Source: Chionoecetes opilio (lineage: Eukaryota > Arthropoda > Malacostraca > Decapoda > Majidae). From it: a stretch of DNA of 64,000 nucleotides. The translations under genes were made by a program, and so were the position numbers. The stretch lies in contig JACEEZ010018548.1 in assembly GCA_016584305.1 (NCBI GenBank), positions 93,501 to 157,500 of the forward strand, in the 5' to 3' direction. Positions within the stretch are counted from its first letter, which is position 1. Each line of letters starts with the position of its first letter. Of this stretch, positions 34,167-47,850 are shown in pieces. The notes below the pieces were generated by a model. The model saw only the letters and a program-made list of their open reading frames with translations, had not been told where the DNA came from and did not search any database.

Positions 34167-36330
34167 CTTGACTATGTCAACGTGTCTGGTGGACAACTGC
34201 CGTCTCCAAGCGGGCTAAATAACCATGGTAAGCGACAGCGAGCTTCGCTCGCTGACAATAATCCGCCATTGCTGGCCTATGGAGACAACAGGCGGCCGAT
34301 TGAGCTCTCCTGTTTCTGGGAAGTTTTAGGGGATTGTCATCTGCCACCATTCAGCACTTGACAGAGATGGACAGTAAGACCCAGTCGTCAGTTTAGTTGC
34401 ACGTGGGGTTGTTTGTGGGTTTTGGGCTTTGTTGCAAATTTTGCCATTGCAAATTGTCTAACCCACAAGGGCCTAAACCCCTCCCTGTTCCGTGGTTTCA
34501 CGAGTCTGCGCTTGCGCAGTCAACGAGCGAGTGTGACGTCTTTGGCTTAGTCATGACTTACGTCACTCCGCCCCATGGTGCTGGTTGCCAACGCTCTGAG
34601 CCACACCCATATTGCTAAGGACGATTGGCCTACTCCGGTCTGGTCTCGCCCCTTTTGCTGAAGTTGAGGCTGATCTTGGAACACTCACCGATGATGACGC
34701 CATGTCTGAGGAAACACTGGAACCCAACGGCCATCCACAAACACAAGGGCTTTCACACTCCAGCTGCAGCTGCCGGCCCACTCCCGGGCACACCCACATC
34801 CCTACCCTGTCACCCAGGCCCCTGTCAAACCTCCCACCAAGCGCCCATTGCACATGATTCGGACACTACGATGAACCTTCGTCTCCCGTTGCCAAAACGT
34901 CCAGGCACAACGCAGAATCTTGGCCACCCCACGGTTCCTGACGATCCCGCCTCGCCTCCATCCTCCGACGGACCACCCTTCCTACAGGCCCGCACAGTCC
35001 TCCAGCTTTTGCCCAAGGATGAAATAGTCAAGATCCTCTAACAGAGAGAACCCTACATCTAATGATATGAACGCTTCGGTGGCTTTCTGCGTCACCAAGA
35101 CGTTTCGCCTCGATCGGTCCCTTTTTTCTTTGAGTTGGCTGAGGTTAGATGCCGGCTGCTTCCTCCGTTTCGTAATACCATTCACGACGACGTACAGGCA
35201 TATCCACGTATAAACAGTGTCCACGAACGAATGGTGAGTTCTTGTCCTTGTCCTGGATGTTCAGGCTCGGCGAGAGGCCCCAAAAGTCCAACGTACATCA
35301 TAACCCACGACCCTGTCGGCCCAGTTGCACCCCTTCCTTGGCCAGGGTATCTTCATGGCGTCTAACTGATTCGCTCGCTTCAAACTAAATGGGACACCCC
35401 ATCAATCGGCTCGTTCGCCCACATGGCAAGCCTCCCAAACACGCCTCCATCACCTATCGTCAACTCCAGTTTTCCTCCTTGCGCTCCCATCCCGTGCAGC
35501 TAGGAGGGATGGCAAGACGCGAGCCAAGCCTTGGGGATTCAAATGCTGTTGGGGTATCGGCCATATATACTTTATTTGTTCTGCTGCTTCGGACATTGAG
35601 GGTTGTGCCGGGCGCGCTAACATGCCTCCCGGGACTTGACCATTATCGCACCCCTGCTCCTGCCCACCAACTACTGCTACCACTTCTTACCTCGGATTCT
35701 CCACTTCCAGCACACTCCGCCAAACCTGACACCTAGAAGTGGGAGTGCCCCCCGTCGTCATGAATCCAGAAGTCAGATTGTCTGGCACTGCTTGTACCAA
35801 ACGGTCGCGCTCCCGCCACGTCCCATCCCTAACCATCGCGTCGCCTGTGATCCACACCACCACGGCAGCGACCGGACATACGCCGCATCTCCTGCTCTCC
35901 CCCCTACTTCGATTCTGCAGAAGTCCTTGCCCTTCGTGTAGCCGTCGCCTTCTCGGGACGTCTCGGTGCAGCAGCCGTTTGCAGCATCGTTTTGGATGCG
36001 TTTGAGGCAAGTTCCGACTGTTTGTCGCCAATTCACACGCCACCACCGAGCGCCACTCTTTGCTACTCTTGTCTGGTCTCATCAGGCCATCAACGATACT
36101 CCGGTCTAAACGGCCTTACTGGTCACTGGATGCTCTCGCCTCTAGCGATTGAGGGATTACAGTGATCTAATGCTTAAGGTAGGCCCATCACATCGCTGCC
36201 GATCTCACCGCGGCGCTCCCTCTCATCGTCGTCCCCGCTTCTGCTCCCGCGAAAACCCTGCGGGGATTTCGAATAGCCGGATGCAGCTTTCTGTGTTCTC
36301 TACTAGACCTTACCTGTGCACCTCGTGACG
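34167..36330. other. Unidentified, higher-GC segment
   Basis: GC content is higher than in surrounding DNA. Plus-strand frames at 34625-35041 and 35389-36000 are Pro/Ser/His-rich with no recognised domain. The first ends in a QARTVLQLLPKDEIVKIL tail after a Pro-rich stretch. It could be a decayed LINE ORF1 or host UTR; I see nothing decisive. At 34501-34570 there are several TGACG/ACGTCA-type motifs. Confidence 0.35.
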
Positions 36331-36364
36331 TGAATTCCCCGCATTTTCTCGTCCTCTCTCTCCA

Positions 36365-36860
36365 TGCATCCTTCCTGCTCATGCTCGTCCCTTCTCCTGC
36401 TCGTCCCTCATCCCTGCCTGCGGTACCCTCACCTGCTCGTTCACCTCTCCTGCACCCCTCCTGCTCCCCGCTCGTCCCTTCTGCTCGTCCCTCTCCTGTC
36501 TATCGTCACTCTTTCCTGCTAGGTCCCTCTCATGCCACGTCCCTCTCCTGCTCGTCCCTCTCCGCTAGTTCCTCACCTGCTCGTCTACCTATCCTCCCTC
36601 CTCCCTCTCCTGTCGTCCTTCAATTGCATCCTCCATCTCCTGCGCGTGCTCCTCTCTGCTAGTCCTTCACATTCCTATCGCTACTTCCTGACTCTCCCTT
36701 CTCTCTGCACTCGTCCCTCCCTGCTCTATCCCTATTGATACTCCTTCTCCTGCTGCTTCCCCCCTAATGCTCCTATTTCTCCTGTCCCCTTCTCTGCTCC
36801 TCCATATTCTGCACTCCTTCTCCTGCTCGTCCCTTCTCCTGCTCCGTTCCCTCACTTCTT
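36365..36860. repeat. Pyrimidine-rich minisatellite, unit about CTCCTGCTCGTCCCT
   Basis: About 500 bp of imperfect 13-16-bp units (CTGCTCGTCCCTTCTC, CTCGTCCCTCTCCTG). Units vary in length, and there are no G runs on this strand. Confidence 0.85.
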
Positions 36861-38289
36861 AACGCTCCTACCTCTTTTGTAGTCTTTTCTGTCACTCGCC
36901 GCACTTTTCCTTTGCCTGGGATGCGACTGTCGGTCGACAGTTATCAGTCCTTGAGCACAGACACAAAAAGTAAGGCTGCCGGAGGGGGGAGCCAATACTC
37001 ATATTGATTTTCCCCATTTAGACCAAATGTCTCAAGTGTCAGAAAAAGGTGTGATGGACATCCTTGAGAACGGTAGCTTAGTGCCCGGATGGACGCATCT
37101 TTTGAAACACCCAGCGCCGAAATGCCCATTGGTGGCGCCGGTAACACTTGTTCGCACGTGTATCTGGAACTGTCTTATACTAGCTATCGAGTGCGGTTGA
37201 CGACCCTAAAATTACGTCCAATGCTTTGTACCGTCTAAATAAAAAATAATATGAAGCATTCTGTCTATACGACTTAATTACATTATAAAAATCACTTATA
37301 AAAAAAAAAATCATATATTTTTCAATATTTATATTAGACTTGTACTTTTTTTAGTGAATACAACACAGGTATGATTTTCCAAATTATTGCATTTTGCCTA
37401 CACCGTGTTATACTGTACTATAAAACTCAACAAGCTCACAACATATTATCACCACGAGTTTACCAACAAATATATGTAAAGAGCATAAAATGAATTAGCC
37501 TCCGCATAGGCATCATCAATATTCTGACGATAACGAAAGTTAGGAATGTCAAGACCTACACGGAGAGGATTTAACCACATACGCAATCTATCGCAAAAGC
37601 AGGGCGGAAACTGTTTCTACATAGGGAAATCTGCACTTGGGGGCAACATCTGGATCAAAATGGCCGCCACAATTATTTCACACTATCATTCTAGAGTTTG
37701 GAAAGACGTATGGAGTTGATTTAACACCATACGATGTATTATCCTAATACAGCAAGCGGAGGTATCATTGAAAATGGCCATGTTTTTAGTAAAATAACAC
37801 GGTTAGGATCTTCCAAATGTATACTATTTTGTTCAATCTGTCTATAAAGATTTTCAGCCAATTTGGCTCTGCATCTAAATAGAGAAAAAAACATATGCTA
37901 TACAATATACAGTGCACACAAAGTTACCTCATCAGAGTCCGCCATCAGCAGTAATTGGCATCTGAGCACAGATAGCATCATACTGCACCATGTGGAGCAT
38001 TCCCTGCAGATTACACACAAACAGTGCACTTCAACCCATTTCAGTAGGTACAGGAGCAATCTGACGGTCGGACACGGCCTCTAGCATGTGTGAGATGGAG
38101 ATGCAAGACGACAACTGCGAGCTGTAGTACCAGCCATCCATCGGTATTTTGACGCAAACAGCCCTCATCGATTTGTCCCAGCACCATGTCCTGCTTGATT
38201 CGGCGGCTGGGACGTCTGGCAGGTTTTCAAGGCTGCGTCGCCATAGATAGCCGCGATAGCTTCGGCCGAATGCGTCTGCTGCTGTAATG

Positions 38290-40060
38290 CCCATTATTCG
38301 GGAGATGATAGTATGGAGTATCTATTATTATAAATATTTCCCGAGTTCTATGTCTTGTAAGTATTATTTTCTCAGTTTCCACATAGACTTTATCGTATTC
38401 TTCTTCCGCCATCTTTCCGTATCAGGTTGGCCACCTAGACGCCTTTTTGTTCAAATCTTCTTTCGTTCTTTCACTTCCCTCTTCCGACCCCCCCTTGTGC
38501 GGGGAAAGGGTCCGTGGAAAAATTTTTTTCTGCCGACAGCCCATAAAAAACGTTTTCCTTTCTTTTCCCTTTCTTTCCAAACCATTTTCTCAGATTTAGG
38601 AGCCCTCCTAAAATCCTAGGGTTTTAAAAAATAATCCTATCGTTAGGGTTATGGTCATATATGGGCGGTGTAATAATGAAAACACGCAAAAATGAAAGCC
38701 TACAAATTTCCCCAAAACCACGATTTCCATACCACCCCCAATCTGAAATAGGTGTTGGGATTGCGACATTACATAAAAAAACCACCCTTTCGTGAATTTT
38801 AAAAAATTAAAGACTTTAAATTCTTTTACATCAAAGTAGCCAGTTTGTATTAGGGGGGCCTCTTCGGGAGGATACCCCAAAGGTTTTCATTACTTAAATT
38901 TAGTTGGTTGGGATTATAAGTGTTCTTTTAAAGGTCACGGTGAGATTTTCCCAAAAACAAGTTCCTTTTTTTTTGGGGGGAAAAAGGCCCCGCAGGGCCC
39001 CGAGTCAGTGTTTTCTCTGCGCTTTCAAGGTAAGACATTGCCCCGGGCCCCCGGTGGTTTTTTTTCCCCTTAGTATATTACATCTAATATTTATTTTAAA
39101 AATTATATAGGTACTTTTCATTTGTCACAAAGGGGCAAAAGATGTTCCCCCAATCCTTTATAAGTGATATTAACGGGGAGTGTTCTTTTGCGCTCTTAAA
39201 GGGTTTGGGCCCCCCCCCCCCCCCCCCAAAAACCTCCCTCAAAGGGCCCCAACATGGTCTTACGGTAACACATACAAACACTGTCTCGCCATTTTTTTTC
39301 CCTCAAACTAAAAAACCTATCTTCCATGTGTGTTTTATAAATATTAAGGGGTTTATTTTACCAAAGTGTAGGGCAAATTCCCCTTTGAATAGTAATTCTA
39401 GTGAAGGGAGATTTATCTCTTTAAAGAGCTTTATCCAAAAATTAGGAAATTTCCGCCCGGGGTTGAAGCCCAAGTTTCTTTTTTCCCGGAATTTGAGTTT
39501 TCTCGGATAGTTTTAAACCCCTTATTTTGCTGAAGTGACCCTCAAGTGAGAGACTTCCCATGTCCCCAAAATAAATAGGTTTCCCTTTACAAAAAATTTT
39601 CCCTTGTGTTTTTAGGGAAAACCCAGGTGTTTTTCTGTTTTTTAGGAAAATAATCCCCACACTTCCAAAAGATTCCGCCTTTATTAGGTATAACCCCTTT
39701 CGTACCAACCACGACTAACCAAGATAAATCTAAAAAAAAATAATATTAATCTAACGTGGGGGGAAAGTAATCATAGTAAAATTTACTCGTCAGGGCTGGG
39801 TGGCCCCAGCAAATCCCAAAACCAAAAACCTTTTTATCCTTTCCCCTTAAGTATCCCCCCCTTGTTCAGTACTCCCCGTAGGAGAAGTGGCCCAAACTAA
39901 AATTCATAAGTGAAGTCAGAAGACAAATTTTAAACCCTCCATTCAAGTTAAAATCTTTTATCAAATCATCCCCAAAATAATACTTTCAAGTAACGTTGCC
40001 AGTCATAAAACCCCATACCAGTGAACCCCAATTTTGTCAGAAAGGGTTTTGACTTAAGCG
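38290..40060 (+). repeat. Direct repeat copy 1 of the 38-44-kb structure
   Basis: Begins CGGGAGATGATAGTATG and ends near ACTTTCAAGTAACGTTGCC. Landmarks shared with copy 2: TCTTCTTTCGTTCTTT, TTTAGGAGCCCT, GGTCATATATGG, CATCAAAGTAGCCAGTTTG, GGGCCCCGAGTCAGTGTTTT, AAGTGATATTAACG, ATCTTCCATGTGTG, CTCAAGTGAGAGACTT. Non-coding. Confidence 0.8.
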
Positions 40061-41940
40061 GGGGTTTATATTTTTTCCTAAAAATAACAGCCAACAGAAT
40101 CCCCACCTGGAAAAAAAAATTTAGAAAGATAGTCAAATTTCAGAAAATTTGTTTCATAAAGTTAATCGATCTTTTATAGGGGCCTTATTAGATCCTCCCC
40201 CTAAAAAACCAAACTTTAAATACATACATAAAAACCATGACCATGGAGCGTGACCCTGTAAAAAGGGCAAGCCTTTAGCCGCCGCATCTAGCCGTCAACT
40301 CCGCCCAAGCCTGGCAACCCCGGGCCAGCCGCCACGCCTAGCCGACACACCCCAGCAACATACCGCCCCCCGCCCCAACCCACCCCAGGCCCTTCGCCGC
40401 CCCCCTTAAAAGCCTGTCGCGCGCCTCGATCCCAAACCCTTCGCCTCAACTCCGCCGCCCACCCAAAAAGCGACGCTCGCCTCACCCTAGCAGCCACGTT
40501 CACCGCTACAGCCGCCTTTCCCAAACCCCCTTTTAAGCCCCCCACATCTAGCTGCAACCCCCAACCAGGGCAGGAGAGGATTTGAAGCCTCGTCGGGAGG
40601 GAAAGCCCATGGTTTTCCCTCGGTCTACCCGTCACCGACATAAAGCTGCGTGACAACACGGGCCCGCCAAGAACCTGAAACATAATGGCCGTGCAGGGAA
40701 TCAAGGGGCGTTGAACTCCCTTGCCCCCGCCGCCACCTTTTGGCCGCAAAAACCCAAAAAAACAACAGCGGGACCCAAAAGCTACGGGACGGAGGAAAGC
40801 GCCCCGGGCCCTCAGGAAAATGGGCCAACTTTTAGTTCCCAAGAACCAAACAGGAGTTCCGGAAACTTTTGTAAAGGTAAAGGGGCCACAAAAAAGTACC
40901 GGGCGAAACCAAAAGCCCCATGATGCCCCCCCAATCAACAACAAGATGAAAAAAGTTCGGTCCCCCAATAGTTTTAAAATTTTTAGAAAATCGAGGAAGA
41001 ATTATTTTGAACATGAACATTGAAAATTTTTTTTATGAATTTAAAATTTTTTATTTTATAAATTTGAAAGTTTAAAATACCGGGTTTAAAGGGTAGTTGT
41101 AGCGCCCCCGGGTTTAAAATTACTCTTGTTTTTAAAATCAAAAGAAAAGTGTTAAATGGAAAACTTTTGCCCCAGATTAAAAAAAATTTGGGGGGAAAGT
41201 ATGTTTTAGTATATCCGGGGAAAAGGGGGGTGATTGGGATACCAGTCTCAGTTGAATTTAAAACAGACTCAGTCTGGTTGGTGAGGCTTAAAGGTTTTTT
41301 AATTTCAAGTTACAATCAACACGACCAGGTATATTCAGGTGAGATTAAGCGAAAAAGGTTCAATGTAATTAAATGAAATCAAAGGTGAGTGTAGTGTCAG
41401 ACTAGAAAGAAAACAATTTGGTCTAGGAAATTTTCATGTCTAGAAGTCGGAGCCCCTCGTTCCCCACGGGCAAAACCTGGTTTCCCGTGGGGAGGAGTAT
41501 TTTAAATTTCCCAGTTAGTAGTATCGCGAATCCCCCTTTTCCCCCCGTCCCAACCCCCGGCGGGTTTTGGCGAGTTTTTTTCAGGATTGGGTCTTTTCTT
41601 TTCCCGAGGCTTTGCCGGGCGTGCGCCTTTTGGGGGTATAAACTCTGCCACCCAGAATACGGACTAAGTCAAAAGGTTTACGGTCACGTCCCTTACCCAG
41701 GTATCAGGTTGAAATGGGATAAATTTCCTTTTATTGGGGTTTTCGGGGTTTTAATCTAAAAACAAAAAAGACCCCGTTTTCAAAGAACCCGAAAAATTTC
41801 CCTTAAAAATTTACTCTAAATTCGTCCCCTACACACTTCCTCTTTACCCCAGTTTTAAAAACGGAAACCTGATCCGTAAGTATTTACTTTGATACCAAGA
41901 AAATTTTAATTTTTCCCCGGGGAATAGAGCGTGTAAAGCC
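40060..41940. other. Unique core between the direct repeats, with a GC-rich block
   Basis: 40255-40740 is C-rich (CGCCTAGCCG, CCCGCCCCAACCCACCCC) with no A/T-rich breaks. It gives a long Gly/Arg/Val-rich minus-strand open frame (40968-40288) that I judge compositional. 41040-41940 is AT-rich. No family recognised. Confidence 0.4.
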
Positions 41941-43710
41941 AAATTTTTCGGGAGATGATAGTATGAGGAATTTTTATTATAAAATTCCCAAATTTTGTTT
42001 GTAGGAATTTTTTTTCTCAGTTTACATTTTGACTCATCGTATTTTTTTCTTTCCCCCATCTTTTCGTTTTCCGTTTGGGGGATCCTAGGGCGCCATTTTG
42101 TTTTATCTTCTTTCGTTCTTTTACCCTTTCCCCTCTCCCACACCCCCTTTGCGAGGAAAAATTCCCTGGAATAATTATTCTGCGATCAGGGCAAACTAAC
42201 TATTCCCTTCTTTTCTTTCTTTCCAAAAACCCTCTTCTCGATTTAGGAGCCCTTCCAAAAACCTCATGGCTTTTTAAAAATAATCCCTAAACGTTAGGTT
42301 AGGTCATATATGGGGGGGTGTAATAAAGATACAAGCAAAATGAAAAACCCACCCAAAATTCTAAAAACGATTTCCCTACCACTCCACTCGAAAAAAAGGT
42401 GTGGATTTATCGACATTTCAATAAAAAAAATCCTTTTGGAATTTGATTAAAGACCCTTTTAAAATTTTCTTACATCAAAGTAGCCAGTTTGATAAGGGGC
42501 GGCCTCTTCGGGGGATACGCCCAAAATTTCATTAAAAAAATTAAAGGGGGGTTTGGGTTTGGGGTTATAAGTTTTTCATTTAAAGGGCACGGTGGAGATT
42601 CCAAAAAAAGTTCCTTTTTTTTTGGGGCGGAAAGCCCCCAGGGCCCCGAGTCAGTGTTTTCTCTGGGGCTTTTTCCAAAAGGGAAGACATCTGCCCCGGG
42701 CTCCGGGGGTTTTTCTCCCTTTGTATATTTCTCTATATATTTTATAAAAATATATGGTACAGTCAGTGTAAATAAGGCATAGATGTTCCGCCCCTCCTTT
42801 TAAGTGATATTAACGAAAAGTGTTTTTTCTGCGCTCTTCCCAAAGGTTTGGGGGCGAAAAACCCCCTCAAACGGCCACATTGGGCTTACTTTAAAACATA
42901 AAAAACCCCTGTCTCGCCATTTTCTTTTTTACTAGATACCTATCTTCCATGTGTGATTATAAAATTTAAATGGTATTTTTACTAGGTAGGGCAATTCCCT
43001 GAATAGTAAATTTTAGTGAAGGGGGATTTATGCTCATTAGACTTTTTCTCCAAAATTTGGGGAAAAAACCTACGTCCGGGTGTGAAAATCAAGTTTTTAT
43101 TTCCCAGTAGAGTTTTTCGGTATAGTGTTTCCTTTTATGGGTGAAAATGATCTCAAGTGAGAGACTTACCATGTCACCAAAAAAAATAGGAATCATTTTC
43201 AAATATAGTTTTTTGTGTTATTTGAAAAACCCCGGGGATTATTCTGTATTAGGAAAAAAAATTCCCCCCCCCTTCCAAAAAGGTTTTTGCCTTTTATTAG
43301 GATAATGTACCCCCGGGGCAAACCAAAAAAAATCTAAAAAAATTATCAACCCAATAAAACATATAAAAACCTCAATTCGAAAACCCAAATTTATTATTTT
43401 CCCCTAAGTTAAACCCCCCCTTTTTCCCCCGTTAGTTAAAGGGAAAAACATAAAATATGGGCAGGGCTTTTCCCCCCCTTTGGTTTTCACAAAATCCCCA
43501 AAAAAACCTTAAAACCTTAAAACTAAAAAGCCTTTCCCCCCTTTTGTATTACTTAAAACCCCCCCTTGTTCCCGATTCCCTATGGATTCTTTTTCCCCCT
43601 GTTAAGGTTGAGAAGTGGTCAAACTGAACTGAAGGGAATCAGAAGACTTGTTTAAAATTTCCCCAAGTTAAACTTTTAAACAAATCAATCCCCCAAAAAA
43701 ATTTTTCTTT
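41940..43710 (+). repeat. Direct repeat copy 2 of the 38-44-kb structure
   Basis: Matches 38290-40060 landmark by landmark in the same order, with many small indels and homopolymer changes. The final block recurs again at 44330-44540 (CCTTGTTCAGTACTC, TTTCAAGTAACGTTGCC). Confidence 0.8.
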
Positions 43711-44524
43711 TCCAAAGGCTTACCCCGGCAAAATACCCCCAAACCGTTCCCCAAACCCCGGCAAAGCACTGCAAAACCAAAGGGGGCCCCAAACCGGGGG
43801 GGGCCCAATTTTCCAGAAGGAATTTCAGGAAAAATTTAGGCCCCACCAAAATCAGGGAAAAGGAGGGTTTTTGCAACCGAAAGGGGCTTTGTGTTTCCCG
43901 GCCGTAAAAATGAAACCAAAGGCCCAAAAATAGGAAAGAAACCCGTTTCCCCGTTTGGGGAAAATTTTGGAAGACCCCGATTTTTGGGAAGTTGGTCAAC
44001 ATTTGTTTTACAACCAAAGCCAACCCTTTTTTTTCCCCCCAACGCCAAAGGCACCCCGCTCCCCCAAAAAAACGATCAACTTAGGGCCCCAAAACCCCCC
44101 CAAATTTCCCGATCATCAAAATCTTTCCCCAAAATAATCCCCCCCCGGGGAGAACCAAAAATTTTTTGAATAGGGGCAGGCTCTCAAATCAAAAAGAAAG
44201 GGACCAAAAAAAAGGGGTTCCCGGGGAAAGGGGGCAAAGAATTTGGGGGGGGTTTTGGGGAAAAAAGGTTTTTTGGGGAAAGTTTTGGCCCTGCGTTTAA
44301 AAAAAATTGGTTTGGTTAAAGGGATCCTTTTTTCCCCCCTTAAGTATCCCCCCCTTGTTCAGTACTCTCCGTAGTGAGAAGTGGGTTTCAAACTAAATCT
44401 ATAGTAAAGTCAGAAGACTAAGTTAAACCCTCCATTCAATTTAAAATTTTTTATCAAATCACCCCCCAAATAATATCTTTCAAGTAACGTTGCCCCAGTC
44501 ATAATACCCAGACCAGTTCCCCCA

Positions 44525-45600
44525 AATTTCTGTCATGCACGCTTCAAGGAGTTTCAAAGGCGGCAATTGCCCCAAATTTCGATCGGGCCCTTCTTTGACA
44601 GAACTGTGATAACGGAGGGGGAATTAGCACCGACGATCTTCGTTTTCCCTGGCGTACAGCTGACACGTGAAGGCCGAATGTTTTGAAGACGTCTGTTGGT
44701 ACTTTCCACGAAGATCCCGATTGTGAATGCTTGAAATACAGATCTTCGCTTGCACAAGCTTCAAAGCCTTTTTTTTTCCTTGGGGCTAGCCAGGCCTACA
44801 GTGTCACACCCGCCCCATGCAAAAAACCCCCTGGAAATGCACTGCAACCCAGACCCCAATACCGCAGCCAACTTTCCTGATAAAGGCCGTTTCAGCGAGA
44901 TCAGCCCCGCACACAAAATCATGAACTGGGGGCCCGCCCTTGCTTGCACCAGACAAAGGAAAATGGTTGTGTTTCTGGCGGTGTGGAAACATGAAACAAA
45001 TCGCAAAAAGCTAGGCAACAAACCGTTGTCACCTGGGGGAAAAAAAAAGTCGGTACTGACCCGCGATGGGTAAAATTGGTGCAAGCACTCAAATTACCCA
45101 CGAGGAAGCGACACGCGTATTTTCTCCCGCAAAGCACCCGCTACCCACTAAAAGCGATCATCTAGGGGCAAAGACCCCCGCTTTCTGATCATCATCTTAA
45201 TCTCGCAGACCATCGATATCACTTTTCATCAGACGAGGAACAAGGTTGAGTCAGAATGATTGACTTTGGGAAATGGCTGGGGTATTGGGGTCTGGGTTTC
45301 AGTGCATTGCCAGGGCTTCATCAGGGAGCGGGTGTGACACGTTAGTGCTCGGGTAGCAAGGAAAGAAAAAGGGCTTTAAAGCTTGTGCAAGCAAAGATCT
45401 TATCTTTCAACATCACAGATCTGGGATTTCGTGGAAGTCCCAACAGACGTTTTCAAAGCATTCGGGCCCTTCACGTGTAAACTGTACCCGGGAACACGAG
45501 ATCTCGGTGCTTTCACTCCGTTATCACATTTTCTGTGCAAAAAAGGGGCCCCCAGATCGAATTGGAAATTGCCCCTTGTGAATCCTTTGATGCAGCTACG
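44525..45600. repeat. Palindrome with about 360-bp arms
   Basis: 44525-44890 and 45255-45600 are inverted: GCTTGCACAAGCTTCAAAGCC (44749) against GGCTTTAAAGCTTGTGCAAGC (45371). The blocks containing GACGTCTGTTGG and TGTCACACCCGC are also paired. The centre is near 45.08 kb. Confidence 0.75.
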
Positions 45601-47116
45601 CTTGGGGCCAAAACTTCAGGGGGCTATCGGGCGACGCGCCTTGAAAACTCCCAGACGTCCCAGCACCACAGCAGGACAGGTTGGGAACTCGATGATGGCG
45701 GGTTCGCTCAAAACCGGGAGGCGGGGCTCCCACTCCAGATGTCGTCTTGAATCTCACTCATGAATGCAAAAGGGGACGTGTCGACCGTCAATTGCCCCTG
45801 CATACTAAAATGGGTTGAAGTGCACTGTTGTGTGTAAGCTGCAGGGATGCTCCAGGTGGTCAGGATGATGCTATCGTGGTCAGGATGCCAAACCCTTTAT
45901 GGCGACTCTGATGTTAAATTTTTTTGCACTGTTATTTTATAGCTATGTTTTCTCTATTATAAGCGGGGCCCAAATTTCCTAAAAAACTGTATAAACAGTT
46001 TAACAAAATGTATAATTTTGGGAAAATCATACCGGGTTTTTTTGACTAAAACAGACATGTTCAATGATACCCCCGCCTGCTTTTTAGGAAAAACATCGAT
46101 GGTGTTAAAAACGCTCCATACGTCTTTCCAAACCTTGTAATGAATAATTAATAAATTTGGGGGCCCTTTTGAATCCAAGAGGCCCCCAAAGTGCAGATTT
46201 CCTATGTAAAAAATTTTCCCCCGTTATTAGATATCGTATGGTGTTAAAAGCCTTCCGTAGACTTCCCAATTGCGTTTTGTCAGAATAGATAAGCCAGCGG
46301 CGGGGGCCTGTCATTTTTTGCCCCTTTTTTATAATTTTGTAAACTCGTGGTGGATGATATGTTTGTACTGTTGAGTTATTTTTTAGACAGATAAAAAGGT
46401 GTAGACAAGCAAATTTGGAAAAATACCAGTGTTGTTTCACTAAAAAAAAACAAGTCTAATAATAAAAATTGAAAAATATATTGTTTTTTTTTTTTAATTG
46501 ATTTTTTAATAATTAATTATAACAAAAAGCTTATATATTTTTAAATTTGACGGTACACATTAGACGGAAACATTGGGGCGTATTCACATCGCAAGCACAT
46601 CGATAGCTAGATGAAGTCCAGATACACGGGCAACAATGTACCCCACCAAATGGGCATTTTCGCGCTGGGTGGTTTCAAAGATGGCGTCCATCCGGGCACT
46701 AAGCTACCGTTCTCAGATGTCCATCATGCATTTTCTGATACCTGAGATATTGCCCTAATGGAAAATCATAATGAGAATTACTCCCCCCGCCGGAGCATTC
46801 ACTTCAAAATATGGCCGGTTGGCTCAAGGACTAGTATACCCAATTGTTATTTTCCTTCATGGGACTGTTGTTGCCCTGCGAGGCACGGGTGCACGGTTAT
46901 TTATGTTCGGCCTTATGGACCTTTCCTCTGCTGTGTCTCCTTATGATTGTATTCTTAAGTCAATATGCTCCCATTTTGGTGGGTTTGATGTCCGTCTCTG
47001 TACGTCTGTCGGCGTGTCCTGCGTGTCACGTAACATGTGTAATCTCCATTTTCATGTACTGGGTCTGCCGCTCTTTGAGTGTAATAAATTGTTAGGTAAT
47101 AGGTCCTATATTATTT

Positions 47117-47850
47117 TTGATTTATGACATTACAGATAATTTAACTGAATCTAAAACACTTTTATTTGCTGATGACATGACAATGTACTTAACTAGTCCA
47201 TGCCCAGAACAGCTCAATGCCAACAATGAACTAGAAAAACTCTATCAATGGTGCGTGTGCAATAGACCTACTATCAGCAACAGTAAAACTCACTTTATGC
47301 CATTTACATCGAAAACAATACTAAATCTTCCACAACTTCAATTAAATAACAATTTTTTTTCAAAAACAAACCAAATAAAGTGTCTTGGTGTCACTTATGA
47401 TGACTCATTAACTTTTAAGTATCACATAAATAATTTCACTTAAAAAATCTCGAGACATATTGCTTTACTGTATCAAATTAAAGATTTCATGCCAATAGAT
47501 GTACTTAAATGTATTTATTACGCTCACGTTTACCCTCTACATACCTACTGTAGCCCCATATGGTGCGCAACATATTGCACCTATCTAATTCCTTTAAAAT
47601 TACAACAACTCAAAAAAATTGTAGGGATAATAACTAACCGTAATTACTTAGAACATACTAGTCCACTCTTTAGACAAATAAAACAATTCAAAATAGATGA
47701 TATATCCAAACTTCCAATTGCCACCTTCATGTATACAAACAATAATGATCTACACAACCCTCTTCCATCCCATGGCTATACCACCCGCCACCGTGATAAC
47801 TTATGCCTTCCTTCTCACTGCCTTACAAAATTTCAGCATTCAATCACTTA
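47117..47850 (+). pseudogene. LINE reverse transcriptase, C-terminal half (plus orientation)
   Basis: Contains TLLFADDMTMYLTSP (catalytic FADD box), then IKCLGVTYDDSLTFKYHI (late palm). After a stop or frameshift at 47441 come YYAHVYPLHTYCSPIW, LQQLKKIVGIITNRNYLEHT and GYTTRHRDNLCLPSHCLTK (thumb and C-terminal blocks of Jockey/CR1-group ORF2). Frame broken once. No poly(A) or tail follows: the sequence passes at about 47850-47868 into the N-terminal half of a similar RT on the opposite strand. Confidence 0.75.

Larger units (their letters stand above)
36965..46805. repeat. Large nested repeat structure: 1.2-kb inverted arms around direct repeats
   Basis: Left arm 36965-38260 is inverted relative to 45600-46805. 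For example GAACGGTAGCTTAGTGCCCGGATGG (37069) pairs with CCATCCGGGCACTAAGCTACCGTTC (46689). GGTAGCATT-type, CTGCAG and CCCAGACGTCCC blocks pair further in. Between the arms, 38290-40060 is repeated in direct orientation at 41940-43710, with a third partial copy at 44330-44540. A second, smaller palindrome lies at 44525-45600. The sequence is full of stretched homopolymers (C8-C17, A7-A10), and copies differ mainly by indels. No transposase or RT frame was recognised. Confidence 0.7.

Noticed and set aside
40288..40968. 226-codon minus-strand open frame
   Set aside because: Gly/Val/Arg-rich translation of a C-rich block within error-prone sequence; no motif.
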